The notes beneath the pieces are model-generated. The model was not told the DNA's origin. It searched no databases and saw nothing but the letters and a program-made list of their open reading frames with translations. Positions 6,769 to 16,588 of a stretch of 64,000 nucleotides of DNA are shown here, in pieces. Position numbers and translations under genes: made by a program. The stretch's first letter is position 1, and each line of letters begins with the position of its first letter. Location of the stretch: the NCBI GenBank assembly GCA_001507425.1, contig LMAJ01000012.1, forward strand, positions 82,839 through 146,838. The letters run 5' to 3'. Source of the stretch: Flavobacteriaceae bacterium CRH (GTDB taxonomy: Bacteria; Bacteroidota; Bacteroidia; Flavobacteriales; Flavobacteriaceae).

Positions 6769-9700
6769 TTAAAAAGTTAAGTTACATCCTAAAGATATTG
6801 ATCTCGGGATTGGTTGCGCATAGATATTTCCGAATGTTTCAGGGTCAAAATATCCTTTATAATCAGAGCTTACAACAAATAAGTTTCTTCCTTCAATACT
6901 AAATCTAATATCTTCCATGAAAATACTGTTAGTTGCTTTTTTAGGTAAAGTATATCCTAAACGCACACTGCTTAATCTCATGTAACTCATTTCTTTTACC
7001 CATGTATCAAGTAAGGCAGTAGTATTAAACGGGCTTGCATCAGCATACCAGTTGTAAGCCATCCATCTATCATCACCTGTTCCGGAGTCTCTACCCACAA
7101 TACCCGGTAAGTTTGTGTTGGTATTTGTAGACGAATGCGCATTCAAAATAGCAGTAGAATAGTTTTGTCCCGGATCTACTCTTGTTCCATTATAAGGAGG
7201 CGTCTCAACAACAGTTTGTTTAATATTAAAAGTAGTAGCAATGGTTAGGTCAAAGTTATGTACTTTAAACGTGTTGATAAAACCTCCTGTAAATTTAGGG
7301 TCACGATCTCCTACGTAGGTAAATAGGTCTCTCGTTTCTTGAGCTGATAAGCTCGATTGTGATAATTCTCCAGGAAAAATATCAGGGTATGAGTCAACAA
7401 GGGCAAAAAGGGTATTTGTACTAACTGTTTCTCCTTTTTTATTAATAAATAAAGGATATCCATTTTCATCGATTCCTGCTGTTTTTAGGGCAAATACAGC
7501 ATTAACCGGATGTCCTTCTCTTGAAGGCAAATAACTATTTTCTCTAATCTGAATACGATCTACATTACTCTTGTTGTGAGAGAAATTGATATTGGTAGTC
7601 CATGAGAAATTAGGGCGCTCGATATTTTTTGTTGTTATTGCAATTTCATAACCTCTATTAGATACTTGTCCCCAGTTTAGGTTAGAGAATTCAAAACCAT
7701 TTTCAACTGGAAGTGATTGAAAACCAATCAAATCAGTACTTTTTCTTCCGTAAACATCAGTTACTACGCTTACACGGTTGTTAAACAAACCAAGATCAAA
7801 ACCAACGTTGGTGTTGGTTGTTTTTTCCCATCTTAATTTATCGTTTGGTGGAGATAAGATATTAATAGTCTGCTCAGTTTGTCCAGGCAAAAGAGTTGTA
7901 TTACCGTATTCTCCAACTACATAAGGAGAAGTGTTTTTGTCGATATTTCCTTGTAAACCATAAGAAGCACGTAATCTTAAGGCAGAAATATATGGGTTCT
8001 CTTTTAAGAAATTTTCTTCAGATACTAACCATGAACCAGAAAGGGCCCATAATGGTAAGTATTTGTATTTAGGATCTACACCAAATAAATCTGATCCGTC
8101 GTAACGCACACTACCAAAAGCAGTATATTTTCTGTTGTAAGTATAAGATGCTGTTGCAAAGAATGAAGCAAATGCATTTTCATTCTCTGATTTTTGATAC
8201 GTTCTGTATGTAGCTGCTGCAGCATCATTTGCGTTAGGAAAAATGATTTGCTGAGTAGTTAATGTTTGAGGGTTATATCCAAAACCTTTAGTTGCGATAG
8301 CAGTATTGTAATTTCTTCTTAATTCGCTACCTGCCATTACCTCAACCTCATGCTTTTTGTTGAAAACAGCATTGTAGTTTAACATCGTTTTCCAGTTGTA
8401 TTGGAAAAAGTCAGTATTTGTATTTTGGATAATTCCACCATCAGGAAGGAAATACTTAGGTACTCCGCCACTGAATCTTTTTGTGTTTTCTCTTACTTTT
8501 CTAGTGTAGTAAGTATCTTTGTCTGCAAATTTTTCAGAAGCACTATTGTCAAATTGAAGACCTACCTGAGTAGTTGCTTTGAAGTTTTTAGTAATGTTAT
8601 AATCAATATCAAGTATCGCTTTTATAGCTCTGTTTTTTAATTCGTAAGATGTGTTTTCTCTTTCTTCAAGGAAGTTAAAAGGAACATATACAGAGTTATT
8701 ACTGTATCCGCTAATATCCTTGTCGTAGTTATAACTTCCATCAGCATTTAGTGGCGTTAAGTACGGGTTTACAGTTCTTGAATAATTTCCAGGATTTGTA
8801 AAACCATCTGTATCTGAGATGTAAGATTTTGTGGTACTTTGTGAACCAAAAATACTAACACCAACACGTAATTTATCGCTTACTTCAAAGTTGTTTTTTA
8901 AGGTAAGGTTGTATCTGTCGAATCCGGTTCCAATTGTGGTTCCTTCTTCATTATAAGCTCCAAGAGAGAAGTAGTAGTCAGATTTTTCTCCACCACCTGA
9001 AACACTCACACCATACTGCTTATTAATTGCATTCTGGTACAATAAATTACCCCAGTTTGTATTGTTGTTTCTTAATGCATTGATAGAATTTTGAGTTTCC
9101 GGAGTTAGAGAAGAAAAACCTCCTGCTCTGTAAGCTGCTAATTCGTTAGAACCATTTAAAATACGGGAAATTTGTCCGTTAGAGCTTCTGTACGTTAAAT
9201 TTTCATCAGCAGCCAGACCTAATTCGAAATCTACTTTTTGAGAAGAATCCATTAGGTTTAATTTAGAAAAGTTTGGTCTTTGCGTAAGGAAAGTATTCGT
9301 AGTAAAGTTTACTCTCATGTTTCCTTTTTTACCTTTTTTCGTAGTAACAACGATAACTCCGTTTGCAGCTCTTGCTCCGTAAATAGCAGTTGCAGAAGCA
9401 TCTTTTAAAATTGTAATATCTTTAATATCCTCAGGGTTTAATCCTGCGATAGAAAAGTTAGTCAATTGATCAATGTTGTCTTTATCGTAATTTTGTGGAA
9501 CATCATTTCCTTCTAAAGGCAAACCGTCTAATACCCATAATGGATCTTGTGGACCTGAAAGCGAAGCTGTACCACGAATTCTCACTTTTGCGATAGTACC
9601 AGGAGCACCTGTAGCCTGAGTAACAGCAACACCCGTTACTTGCCCGATTAATAATTGGTCAATACTGGCAACACCCGCTTGCTGAATGTCGATCATGTTT

Positions 9701-10116
9701 GCTTTACCAACAGCAGAAGTAAGTTTTCTTGTTTCGATTTTTTGGTAACCGGTAACAACAACCTCTTTCAACTCTGCAGTTTCAGATTTTAAAGAAACAT
9801 TATAGTTTTTTTGATTTGTAACTTCAAGTGAAGTAGACTCATATCCAATATAAGTTACCCTTAAAAACTTTACGTTACCATTTATTTGAAGTGAAAATGT
9901 ACCGTCAAAATCAGTAACAGTACCAAGGCTTGAACTTTGAATTACACCTTTTTGCTGTGTGCTGTTTGAAATAGAAGCATTTTCTACAAAGACAGATACA
10001 CCATACAAAGGCATACCATCTTTAGAATCTGTTACTTTTCCTTTAATCGTTCTGGTTTCCTGGGCGTACCCTGACAGGGTAAGGAGAAAACTCAGCATGT
10101 AGAATAGATTTTTCAT
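6769..10116 (-). CDS. SusC/RagA-family TonB-linked outer-membrane transporter
   Basis: 1115 aa. Signal peptide (1-18, ending YAQ), CarboxypepD-reg-like domain (about 22-105), TonB plug with the SusC signatures DGLPLEGN and TILKDASATAIYGARAANGV, then the beta-barrel ending in a C-terminal aromatic residue (NLTF). The N-terminal domain carries an insertion of about 18 residues (SISNSTQQKGVIQSSSLG) compared with the short loops usual there. No STN domain, so it is not expected to signal to an anti-sigma factor. It follows the metzincin gene by 26 bases and precedes susD by 11, so all three form one operon. Confidence 0.94.
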   Translation of the reverse strand: MKNLFYMLSFLLTLSGYAQETRTIKGKVTDSKDGMPLYGVSVFVENASISNSTQQKGVIQSSSLGTVTDFDGTFSLQINGNVKFLRVTYIGYESTSLEVTNQKNYNVSLKSETAELKEVVVTGYQKIETRKLTSAVGKANMIDIQQAGVASIDQLLIGQVTGVAVTQATGAPGTIAKVRIRGTASLSGPQDPLWVLDGLPLEGNDVPQNYDKDNIDQLTNFSIAGLNPEDIKDITILKDASATAIYGARAANGVIVVTTKKGKKGNMRVNFTTNTFLTQRPNFSKLNLMDSSQKVDFELGLAADENLTYRSSNGQISRILNGSNELAAYRAGGFSSLTPETQNSINALRNNNTNWGNLLYQNAINKQYGVSVSGGGEKSDYYFSLGAYNEEGTTIGTGFDRYNLTLKNNFEVSDKLRVGVSIFGSQSTTKSYISDTDGFTNPGNYSRTVNPYLTPLNADGSYNYDKDISGYSNNSVYVPFNFLEERENTSYELKNRAIKAILDIDYNITKNFKATTQVGLQFDNSASEKFADKDTYYTRKVRENTKRFSGGVPKYFLPDGGIIQNTNTDFFQYNWKTMLNYNAVFNKKHEVEVMAGSELRRNYNTAIATKGFGYNPQTLTTQQIIFPNANDAAAATYRTYQKSENENAFASFFATASYTYNRKYTAFGSVRYDGSDLFGVDPKYKYLPLWALSGSWLVSEENFLKENPYISALRLRASYGLQGNIDKNTSPYVVGEYGNTTLLPGQTEQTINILSPPNDKLRWEKTTNTNVGFDLGLFNNRVSVVTDVYGRKSTDLIGFQSLPVENGFEFSNLNWGQVSNRGYEIAITTKNIERPNFSWTTNINFSHNKSNVDRIQIRENSYLPSREGHPVNAVFALKTAGIDENGYPLFINKKGETVSTNTLFALVDSYPDIFPGELSQSSLSAQETRDLFTYVGDRDPKFTGGFINTFKVHNFDLTIATTFNIKQTVVETPPYNGTRVDPGQNYSTAILNAHSSTNTNTNLPGIVGRDSGTGDDRWMAYNWYADASPFNTTALLDTWVKEMSYMRLSSVRLGYTLPKKATNSIFMEDIRFSIEGRNLFVVSSDYKGYFDPETFGNIYAQPIPRSISLGCNLTF

Positions 10117-10142
10117 TCTGGAATTTGGGTTTGGTTAAAAAT

Positions 10143-12740
10143 TTATAATGTGTTGTTTAATGCTCTTTCTATACGTTGAATCAGGTCGAAATAATGGTTT
10201 TTAGTTTCCTGGTTCCCGATATTTCTTTTCGATTTTAATAATTGTAAAACCTGATTTAATTCTCCTTTTTTATCAGAAGTAACTTCCGAAACTCTTTTCA
10301 TGGCAGACTGATTAATATTGCGTGCCATTTTCGAATTATCCAAATAATCACACAATTGCGGCATGTTTAGGTTTTCATTAATTTCAATAGTCTTTTTAGG
10401 TTCTGTTTTCTCAAAAAGTTTGTTTGTTGATACAATTAAAACATCAACATAATTTTTCTGACTAAGGCGTTCTAAAATAGTCAATGACTTATTCTGGATA
10501 GTCGAAGCAAAAATACTTTGACGTAACGTTTTAAATAATTGCGTTACCGTAAACACATTTTCTTTGGTTTCGTTACGCTGAAACAATTCATTTTCAGTAA
10601 TTCGAAGCAAACGTTCGTCGCTCAGCATGCTGTAAAGAAGTCCGTATTGTAATTCTCTTGCCAATGTGTAAGGCGTGTATTCGTATGGTCCTAACGGAGT
10701 ATCTTTTAAAGGATTTGTTTTGTCTAAAATCGGATTGAAAAACAACCATTCAGGAAGCGTAATACTGTTTTTTAATAAATAAGCAACAGCTCTTTTTTGT
10801 ATCGCAGCCGGAACTGCAACATAACTCGCTTTATTATCACCGTGAACCGTAGGATTTAAATAAATTCCGCCAAGATTGCTCAATACGTGGTAGTTGTACA
10901 AATTCCACTGACCAATTGCGCCAATATAGAGGTTACCTGTTTCGAAGTAAGATTCGTCTTTATCATACGTCCAGTCCAGAATATTGCTTACCACTCTTTT
11001 CAGGTTTTTAAGTCCGTATTCTCCGGCTTTCATGGCATCATTTCCTAAATCTTCAGATTGTGAGCGCGGATCAATTGTAGCGTCTGCGCTTTGTTGTTCT
11101 CCGTAAAAATAAACAGGATCATTTTGATGTTTCGTAATTAAAGCGTTTAAGGCAGTATGTTCTTCATTTTCATTCGCATACCATCTGTAACCCCATTCGA
11201 TAGCGTATTTATCATACTCACCAATTTTAGGAGTAATCGCTTCTAAATGATCTTCTGGCTGCGCAATATAATTATATCGTGCATAATCCATAATAGAAGG
11301 AGCAGTTCCGCCCATTTTTGCCGTAAAAGCTGGAGATCGAAGGGATTCAACATCATAAGCAAACGAAGCGCCCATGTTGTGTTTTAAACCAAAAGTGTGT
11401 CCAACCTCATGAGACGAAACAAAACGAATTGCTTCTCCCATATGTTCATCACTAAATTTGTTTCCTCTCGCTTTCGGGTCAATTGCACCGGTTTGTATAA
11501 CCATCCAGCTATGAAGTGACGTCATCACATTATGCCACCAGATAATGTCTGATTCAATAATTTCGCCACTTCTTGGATCAACAACCGCTGGTCCCATCGC
11601 ATTTGACTTTTGCGACGCGACATACGTAATAACAGAATAACGAACATCGTCGATGTCAAAATCTGTGTCTTCATCTGTAGGTTCTTTTGCGATAACGGCA
11701 TTTTTAAAGCCCGCTTTTTCAAACGCAACTTGCCAATCACGAACCCCTTCGATGATATAGGAGCGCCATTGTTTAGGTGTCGACGGATCGATGTAGTAAA
11801 CAATGGGTTTCTTAGGCTCTACTAATTCGCCATTTTTATATTTTTCAAGGTCTTCTTTTTTAGGTTCTAATCTCCAGCGTGTTATTAATTCTTTCTCACG
11901 TATTGCCTGCTGATCATCGCTAAAATACAAGTGTTTTTCAGAGAAATAACCAACACGTTTGTCTGCAAAACGAGGCTGCATCGGAGTTTTATTTAATAAT
12001 ATAATATTACTCGTAACGCCCAGAGTAACCGAAATGGCAATACCGTCTTCGAAAACCGAAGTGGTAAGCTGAGATTTAACAACTATATTTTTTGGAAACG
12101 CTTTCACACTTTCTATATACGAAAGCTCCGATTTTACAGATCCGCTAAGGCCAATATTGCTTAAAACATCATTGAAACTTTTTTGTTTTCCGTCAAAAAC
12201 TTTATTTACTTTGATTACAATTGAAGTCGAATCGTTGTTTTTTGTTTCGATATCGAAAACCTCTATAATTGATTCCGAAAAATTAGCATTTACAGAAGCC
12301 GTTATAGCGTCTCCAATAGGTGAAGAAACATTAGGTACAGATGATTTTACCCAAACCTTTTTTGCAACAAGATCTTTATGAAAAGTAATAATCTTGTTTT
12401 CGTAGTTCATCCCTCTGTTAAGCCCTTGCTCGTTAATCGTAGTAGGAACGCTTGAAATTTTATTAACCACCAAAAATTCTCTTTGAAATAAAGAATCGTT
12501 GATTTCTAAATACAAATCTGATTTTACCTGAATGGTATTAAACAAGCCTTTTTTAAAAGTTCCCTTTTTAACAAGGTCGTTGTAATTTTTCCCTTTTGAA
12601 GATTTAAGAGAATCGGTAACTTGTTCGGTTTTTTCCTTGTCTTTTTTATTCTTTTTTTGAGAAACCATAGTACCTGTACTCAATAGTACAGTCGCTAAAA
12701 CAACGGTTTTCAGGTTTATCAGCAATGCCTTTTCCCTCAT
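10143..12740 (-). CDS. Secreted zinc-dependent metzincin-type protease (DUF5117/DUF5118-like)
   Basis: 865 aa from the ATG at 12740; a longer frame to 12872 overlaps the kinase gene and lacks an export signal at its start, whereas MREKALLINLKTVVLATVLL is a signal peptide. The zinc site is HEVGHTFGLKH (His444, His448, His454, catalytic Glu445), the full HExxHxxGxxH metzincin motif, followed by a Met-turn candidate SIMDYARYNY. Such large Bacteroidota proteins carry N-terminal DUF5118 and DUF5117 regions before the catalytic domain. As first gene of an operon with SusC and SusD, it probably degrades an external or periplasmic protein whose fragments the pair imports. No truncation seen. Confidence 0.88.
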   Translation of the reverse strand: MREKALLINLKTVVLATVLLSTGTMVSQKKNKKDKEKTEQVTDSLKSSKGKNYNDLVKKGTFKKGLFNTIQVKSDLYLEINDSLFQREFLVVNKISSVPTTINEQGLNRGMNYENKIITFHKDLVAKKVWVKSSVPNVSSPIGDAITASVNANFSESIIEVFDIETKNNDSTSIVIKVNKVFDGKQKSFNDVLSNIGLSGSVKSELSYIESVKAFPKNIVVKSQLTTSVFEDGIAISVTLGVTSNIILLNKTPMQPRFADKRVGYFSEKHLYFSDDQQAIREKELITRWRLEPKKEDLEKYKNGELVEPKKPIVYYIDPSTPKQWRSYIIEGVRDWQVAFEKAGFKNAVIAKEPTDEDTDFDIDDVRYSVITYVASQKSNAMGPAVVDPRSGEIIESDIIWWHNVMTSLHSWMVIQTGAIDPKARGNKFSDEHMGEAIRFVSSHEVGHTFGLKHNMGASFAYDVESLRSPAFTAKMGGTAPSIMDYARYNYIAQPEDHLEAITPKIGEYDKYAIEWGYRWYANENEEHTALNALITKHQNDPVYFYGEQQSADATIDPRSQSEDLGNDAMKAGEYGLKNLKRVVSNILDWTYDKDESYFETGNLYIGAIGQWNLYNYHVLSNLGGIYLNPTVHGDNKASYVAVPAAIQKRAVAYLLKNSITLPEWLFFNPILDKTNPLKDTPLGPYEYTPYTLARELQYGLLYSMLSDERLLRITENELFQRNETKENVFTVTQLFKTLRQSIFASTIQNKSLTILERLSQKNYVDVLIVSTNKLFEKTEPKKTIEINENLNMPQLCDYLDNSKMARNINQSAMKRVSEVTSDKKGELNQVLQLLKSKRNIGNQETKNHYFDLIQRIERALNNTL

Positions 12741-12847
12741 GATGAAAGTTAAGTTTAGGTTAATTTTTGCCGAAATTATTCTATAAATAATGTTAAAAAA
12801 AACAAAATGGAGTGAGTGGCTTTTTTTCGGGAGTGAATGTTTTCTTT

Positions 12848-14425
12848 TTAGCCAATAAGAGGTAAAATGCAAGTAAAATTCCCGTCTTTTTTGTAGGCTT
12901 GAAAATTAGTTTTCGCATAATATTTATAGATACTTTCTAAATATTTGTGACCAAACTTAGATTCTCCCCCAAAACTTCGCTTTTCGTTTAAGTTGTTGAT
13001 AATGATGACTTCATCCTCTTTAATGTCGATTGTAATTGTTAAAGGGTTTTCATCAGAAGCAATATTGTGTTTTATGGCATTTTCTATCGCAATCTGAAAG
13101 GCGAGATAAGGAACTTTTTTTGCCAGGACACTTTCATTATCAATATTGTTAATGGTAAAAATGAATTCTTCTTTAAATCTTGTTTGTTGAAGGAAAATGT
13201 ATTTCTCTATAAAAAGTAATTCTTCCTGCAGCGTAACAATATTTTGCAAAGGCGGATTAATAAGGTATCTGTAAATCTTAGAAAGATTCAAAGTAAATTT
13301 TCTCGCTATCGTTGTATCGCTATCAATTAGCATATAAAGCGAATTGAGCGAATTAAATAAAAAGTGCGGATTTATTTGGTCCTTCAGTTGTTGCAACTGA
13401 ATTAATGCCTTTTCCTTATTTATTTTTTCATTTTCTAAGAGCAACTTATTTTTTTCCTTAGAAAGTATTGCTTTTTCCCTGAAGGCTTTTTTATTAAAAA
13501 GGGTAAATAAATAAAAGAAGATAATTAATATCGAAGTTGTAATTAAATAAATTAACGACGCATATTTTTTAACCGAGTTTACATCTTCACTTCCAATTTC
13601 TTTTGGAGCATTTGTAGAAACGTACCAATTTGTGTTTTTTACATTCAGTCGTTTTGTATATCTAATAATGTCCAGATTCAAATATTCTGAAAGCGCAATT
13701 TTTCTCCCAAAGAATTCGTCATTGATAAATGTAGTATCTGCCGAAGTCAGGTTGGTAACTTTAAAAATATTCTTTTTTAAAAGTTTTACTTCCGGATGGT
13801 ATAAAATTGTTCCTTTTTCATCAAACACAAAAGCATAGTTTTGAATATCGCGCCCAACTCTGGAAAAATAAGATTGTAGTGATTTAAGATCAACATCAAA
13901 ACCATATCGAACAATTGTTCCATTGTCGGCAATTGATTTAAAATAAATACGCCAGAAAAAATTACCATGATCCTCAATTATAGTATTCGATTGATTTTTT
14001 GAATTATTTTTTTGAATAAAAACTTTTATTGTCGATTCTAAATTTGTGGAGTTTTTAGAAGTCGTAAATTCAATTTTGTTATTGTTGATTTCAAACCAAT
14101 TATTTTTAATAAGACTATCATTGGCATGAATTGTACTTAAAACTTTTAAGTGATCTGATAAATTTCCGGCATTGCTTATTGCAATAACGCGATCTATTTC
14201 ACTCTGAATTTGTAAAAACCTTGAAAATTCCTGTTGTACAATTTCCTCTCTTTTAATAAAATTTCGTTGTGTACTTTCCGTACTTGATTTTTCGGTAATT
14301 TGAGTAATCAGGTTACTTAATATATAAAGAGAAAATAAAGTAAGGCCAATAAAAACAATTCCCAGAATAAAGAATTTGCGGCCGGAATAGATATTTTTTA
14401 AAGAAAAATTCAAAAGATGCTTCAA
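12848..14425 (-). CDS. LytS-type sensor histidine kinase with extracytoplasmic Cache-like sensor
   Basis: 525 aa. Transmembrane helices at about 18-40 and 291-310 enclose a 250-residue external domain; YAFVFDEKGTILYHPEV around 198-214 is typical of Cache/PDC sensors. The cytoplasmic part starts with a coiled coil (315-350) and the His_kinase domain with His354 in QINPHFLFNSLNSLY, then a HATPase with ENAIKHN. The kinase class pairs with LytTR regulators, and the one at 4612-5370 lies past the protease/SusCD genes. It has its own promoter (TATCTTTG at 14473-14480). I infer that it senses a peptide or product linked to the operon. Confidence 0.92.
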   Translation of the reverse strand: MKHLLNFSLKNIYSGRKFFILGIVFIGLTLFSLYILSNLITQITEKSSTESTQRNFIKREEIVQQEFSRFLQIQSEIDRVIAISNAGNLSDHLKVLSTIHANDSLIKNNWFEINNNKIEFTTSKNSTNLESTIKVFIQKNNSKNQSNTIIEDHGNFFWRIYFKSIADNGTIVRYGFDVDLKSLQSYFSRVGRDIQNYAFVFDEKGTILYHPEVKLLKKNIFKVTNLTSADTTFINDEFFGRKIALSEYLNLDIIRYTKRLNVKNTNWYVSTNAPKEIGSEDVNSVKKYASLIYLITTSILIIFFYLFTLFNKKAFREKAILSKEKNKLLLENEKINKEKALIQLQQLKDQINPHFLFNSLNSLYMLIDSDTTIARKFTLNLSKIYRYLINPPLQNIVTLQEELLFIEKYIFLQQTRFKEEFIFTINNIDNESVLAKKVPYLAFQIAIENAIKHNIASDENPLTITIDIKEDEVIIINNLNEKRSFGGESKFGHKYLESIYKYYAKTNFQAYKKDGNFTCILPLIG

Positions 14426-14472
14426 GTATAAAATAGTGGTATTTAACGATAGAAATTAAAAAATTTCGTGGG

Positions 14473-14480
14473 CAAAGATA
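14473..14480 (-). promoter_or_regulatory. -7 box TATCTTTG for the LytS-type kinase
   Basis: Minus-strand TATCTTTG, an exact TAnnTTTG match, about 48 bases upstream of the kinase ATG at 14425. Confidence 0.6.
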
Positions 14481-14565
14481 GTATTTTCTTTGAAACAGTT
14501 TTGAATTTATAATTCGGATATTATTGATAATCAGATTGAAAGAATTTTACTCCTTTTTTATTTAA

Positions 14566-15138
14566 TCAAATTTTAGATTTTAATCTGCTTAAAGTTTCCT
14601 GAGAAATATTAATATAAGAAGCTACAATTTTATTCGGAAGCCGTTTTACAATCGTTGGGTTTACCTTAAGTAATTGATTGTATCGTTCTAAAGCATCCAT
14701 AGTTGTAAATGACATTAATCTATTGGTATTGTTAACGTACGCTTTTTCTAAATAGACACAATAAAATTCCCGCCATTGCGGAATAATTTTCATTAAATAA
14801 TTAAAATCATCATGGCTAATAGATAAAACTTCAGATTTTTCTATAACCTGAATATATTCCTGAGAAGGCGAATTTGTGATAAAACTGACTAACGCTGTTG
14901 CTAATTGATTTTCGAAAGCAATATATCTCGTAACATCTTTTCCCTCTTCATTTATAAAGAAAATCCTCAGGCAGCCTTTGCCAACAAAAAAGCTCTGTTG
15001 GCTGGTTTCTCCCTGAGATAATAAAAGATCATTTTTCTTATATTTTAGCAGTTTGAAATAAGAAAGAATAGTGCTTAGATCTTCATTGGTAACATCAACA
15101 TTTTTTTTAATATAAGCAGCAAGTTGTTCGTAAATCAT
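14566..15138 (-). CDS. Crp/Fnr-family transcriptional regulator
   Basis: 190 aa. Cyclic-nucleotide-binding-like barrel (about 20-120, with LLSQGETSQQSFFVGKGCLRIF) and a C-terminal HTH ending NKIVASYINISQETLSRLKSKI. The gene starts three bases after the ribB stop, so the two are co-transcribed from the promoter at 15853-15860. No ligand residues can be assigned. The 31-base inverted repeat over that promoter makes autoregulation plausible. It is homologous in layout to the regulator at 4021-4602 but clearly distinct in sequence. Confidence 0.85.
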   Translation of the reverse strand: MIYEQLAAYIKKNVDVTNEDLSTILSYFKLLKYKKNDLLLSQGETSQQSFFVGKGCLRIFFINEEGKDVTRYIAFENQLATALVSFITNSPSQEYIQVIEKSEVLSISHDDFNYLMKIIPQWREFYCVYLEKAYVNNTNRLMSFTTMDALERYNQLLKVNPTIVKRLPNKIVASYINISQETLSRLKSKI

Positions 15139-15141
15139 AAT

Positions 15142-15807
15142 TTAAATGTAGTCTCTAACAAATTTACGGTAATAGGTAATATCTTCTATAGATAAAACGA
15201 TTAAATCGTATTGCTCAGCAAAATGAATAATTTGATCCAGTTTTGCCATACTGCCATCATCATTCATCAATTCGCATAAAACGGCTTGAGGTTTTAAACC
15301 TGCTAATTTCATTAAATCGACACTTCCTTCCGTATGTCCGTTTCTTTCGAAAACACCGTTGCTTTTTGCTCGTAACGGAAAAATATGGCCGGGTCTTGCC
15401 AAATCTGATGCTTTTGTATTATCATCAATTGCCGTTTTAATAGTTGTAATTCTGTCTGCTGCAGATACGCCTGTTGTTACGCCTTTTTTAGCTTCTATAG
15501 AAATCGTAAACGGAGTCTGAAAACTACTTGTATTTTCTTTAACCATGTATGGAAGATTTAATTCGTCAGCTTTTTCATTGGTGAGGCAAAGACAAACAAT
15601 TCCGCTACATTCTCTAATCATCAAAGCCATATCCTGAACATTTATGTGTTGGGCAGAAAAAATTAAATCACCTTCATTTTCTCTGTTTTCATCATCAGTA
15701 AGCATAATTCCTTTTCCGTTTTGTAAATGTATTAAAGCATTCTCAACGCGTGCTTGGCTAGTAATGCCAAATTTTTCTAACGGATGTATTAATAAAGTAT
15801 CTGTCAT
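15142..15807 (-). CDS. ribB: 3,4-dihydroxy-2-butanone 4-phosphate synthase
   Basis: 221 aa, the stand-alone size of E. coli RibB, without the GTP cyclohydrolase II half usual in Bacteroidota RibBA fusions. It converts ribulose 5-phosphate to the four-carbon riboflavin precursor and formate. Signatures present: [39 protein letters not shown] and HTEGSVDLM. Similarity to proteobacterial RibB is high throughout. It is in an operon with a Crp-family regulator and no other riboflavin gene, which suggests a regulated extra supply of flavin and not the housekeeping pathway. No FMN riboswitch was seen upstream. Confidence 0.95.
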   Translation of the reverse strand: MTDTLLIHPLEKFGITSQARVENALIHLQNGKGIMLTDDENRENEGDLIFSAQHINVQDMALMIRECSGIVCLCLTNEKADELNLPYMVKENTSSFQTPFTISIEAKKGVTTGVSAADRITTIKTAIDDNTKASDLARPGHIFPLRAKSNGVFERNGHTEGSVDLMKLAGLKPQAVLCELMNDDGSMAKLDQIIHFAEQYDLIVLSIEDITYYRKFVRDYI

Positions 15808-15842
15808 TTTAATTTGAATATTTTGAAATTGGTTTTTAAATT

Positions 15843-15873
15843 TTTAAAACAACAAATCTAAAGTTGTTTTAAA
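15843..15873 (-). promoter_or_regulatory. ribB promoter embedded in a 31-bp inverted repeat
   Basis: TTTAAAACAAC and GTTGTTTTAAA are perfect 11-bp inverted arms around a nine-base spacer. The minus-strand -7 box TAGATTTG (15853-15860) lies in the spacer and left arm edge. A regulator bound here would cover the promoter. The Crp-type regulator in the same operon is the obvious candidate; this is inference. Confidence 0.65.
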
Positions 15874-15940
15874 TGGTAAAGTTTGATATAAGTCAATAAA
15901 ACGAATGTTTCCAAATCTCTTAAAAAAAACAATAATAAAA

Positions 15941-15971
15941 GAATGTTCATTCATTTATTATTTTATCTTTG
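15941..15971 (+). promoter_or_regulatory. TetR-gene promoter with operator-like palindrome
   Basis: GAATGTTCATTC (15941-15952, five-base arms around TT) lies 11 bases before the -7 box TATCTTTG (15964-15971), between the expected -33 and -7 elements. The ATG follows at 15986. TetR proteins commonly repress their own promoter from such a position. Confidence 0.6.
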
Positions 15972-15985
15972 CTAAAAAAATAGGC

Positions 15986-16582
15986 ATGAGAATAAGAGAT
16001 GTTGATAAAGAGAATTTGGTAATTGAAAATGCAATCGATCAAATTGTAAAAGATGGTTTCCAGGGTTTCAGTATGAACAAGCTGGCGAAAGCCTGTTCTA
16101 TTTCCGTCGGAACCTTATACATTTATTACAAAGACAAAGACGATTTAATTCAGAAAATCGGAGGCGCAATTGCGTTAGAATTTTTTTCGAGTACAATTGA
16201 AGGTTTCTCGACAGAAATGTCATTCGAAGAAGGATTATGGAAACAATGGGAAAACCGGGCTGACTTTACCATGAAGTTTCCAAAAGAAGTTGCTTTTTTC
16301 GAAATTATCAAACATTCTCCTCACGGAGAAGCTATTCTCGATTCTATTAAAGAATTTTCAGATTTCAGGGCCATTATGAAACAGTTTATCGAAAATGGAC
16401 TGCAAAATAAAGAGCTAATTCCGATGACATTTGAAGTTTTTTGGGCCATTGCTTATGGGCCATTATATACATTATTAAACTTTCACAGAGAAGGAAAGAG
16501 CATGGGAGGAAAACCATTTGTGCTTGACAAAGAACTGATGAAAGAAGCCTTTAGGGCTACCATTAAGGCTTTAAAACCATGA
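15986..16582 (+). CDS. TetR-family transcriptional regulator
   Basis: 198 aa from the ATG at 15986; a longer frame from 15905 would include the promoter and operator and was rejected. The N-terminal HTH is FSMNKLAKACSISVGTLYIYYKDKDDLIQ, the standard TetR recognition region with the TLYIYYKDK turn (shown here in parts around residues 30-55). The C-terminal ligand domain is unassigned. It heads an operon with a small HMA-like protein (six bases downstream) and an MFS exporter, and so probably represses efflux until its ligand is present. Confidence 0.92.
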   Translation: MRIRDVDKENLVIENAIDQIVKDGFQGFSMNKLAKACSISVGTLYIYYKDKDDLIQKIGGAIALEFFSSTIEGFSTEMSFEEGLWKQWENRADFTMKFPKEVAFFEIIKHSPHGEAILDSIKEFSDFRAIMKQFIENGLQNKELIPMTFEVFWAIAYGPLYTLLNFHREGKSMGGKPFVLDKELMKEAFRATIKALKP

Positions 16583-16588
16583 AAAATT

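Noticed and set aside
12741..12872. N-terminal extension of the metzincin overlapping the kinase gene
   Set aside because: It is 44 residues without coding character before a proper signal peptide starting at 12740.
15808..15900. FMN riboswitch upstream of ribB
   Set aside because: The leader is only about 90 bases of AT-rich sequence and has none of the conserved RFN helices; it is better explained by the inverted repeat and promoter.
15905..15985. Longer TetR start
   Set aside because: It contains the promoter box and operator-like palindrome; the ATG at 15986 gives the standard TetR N-terminus.
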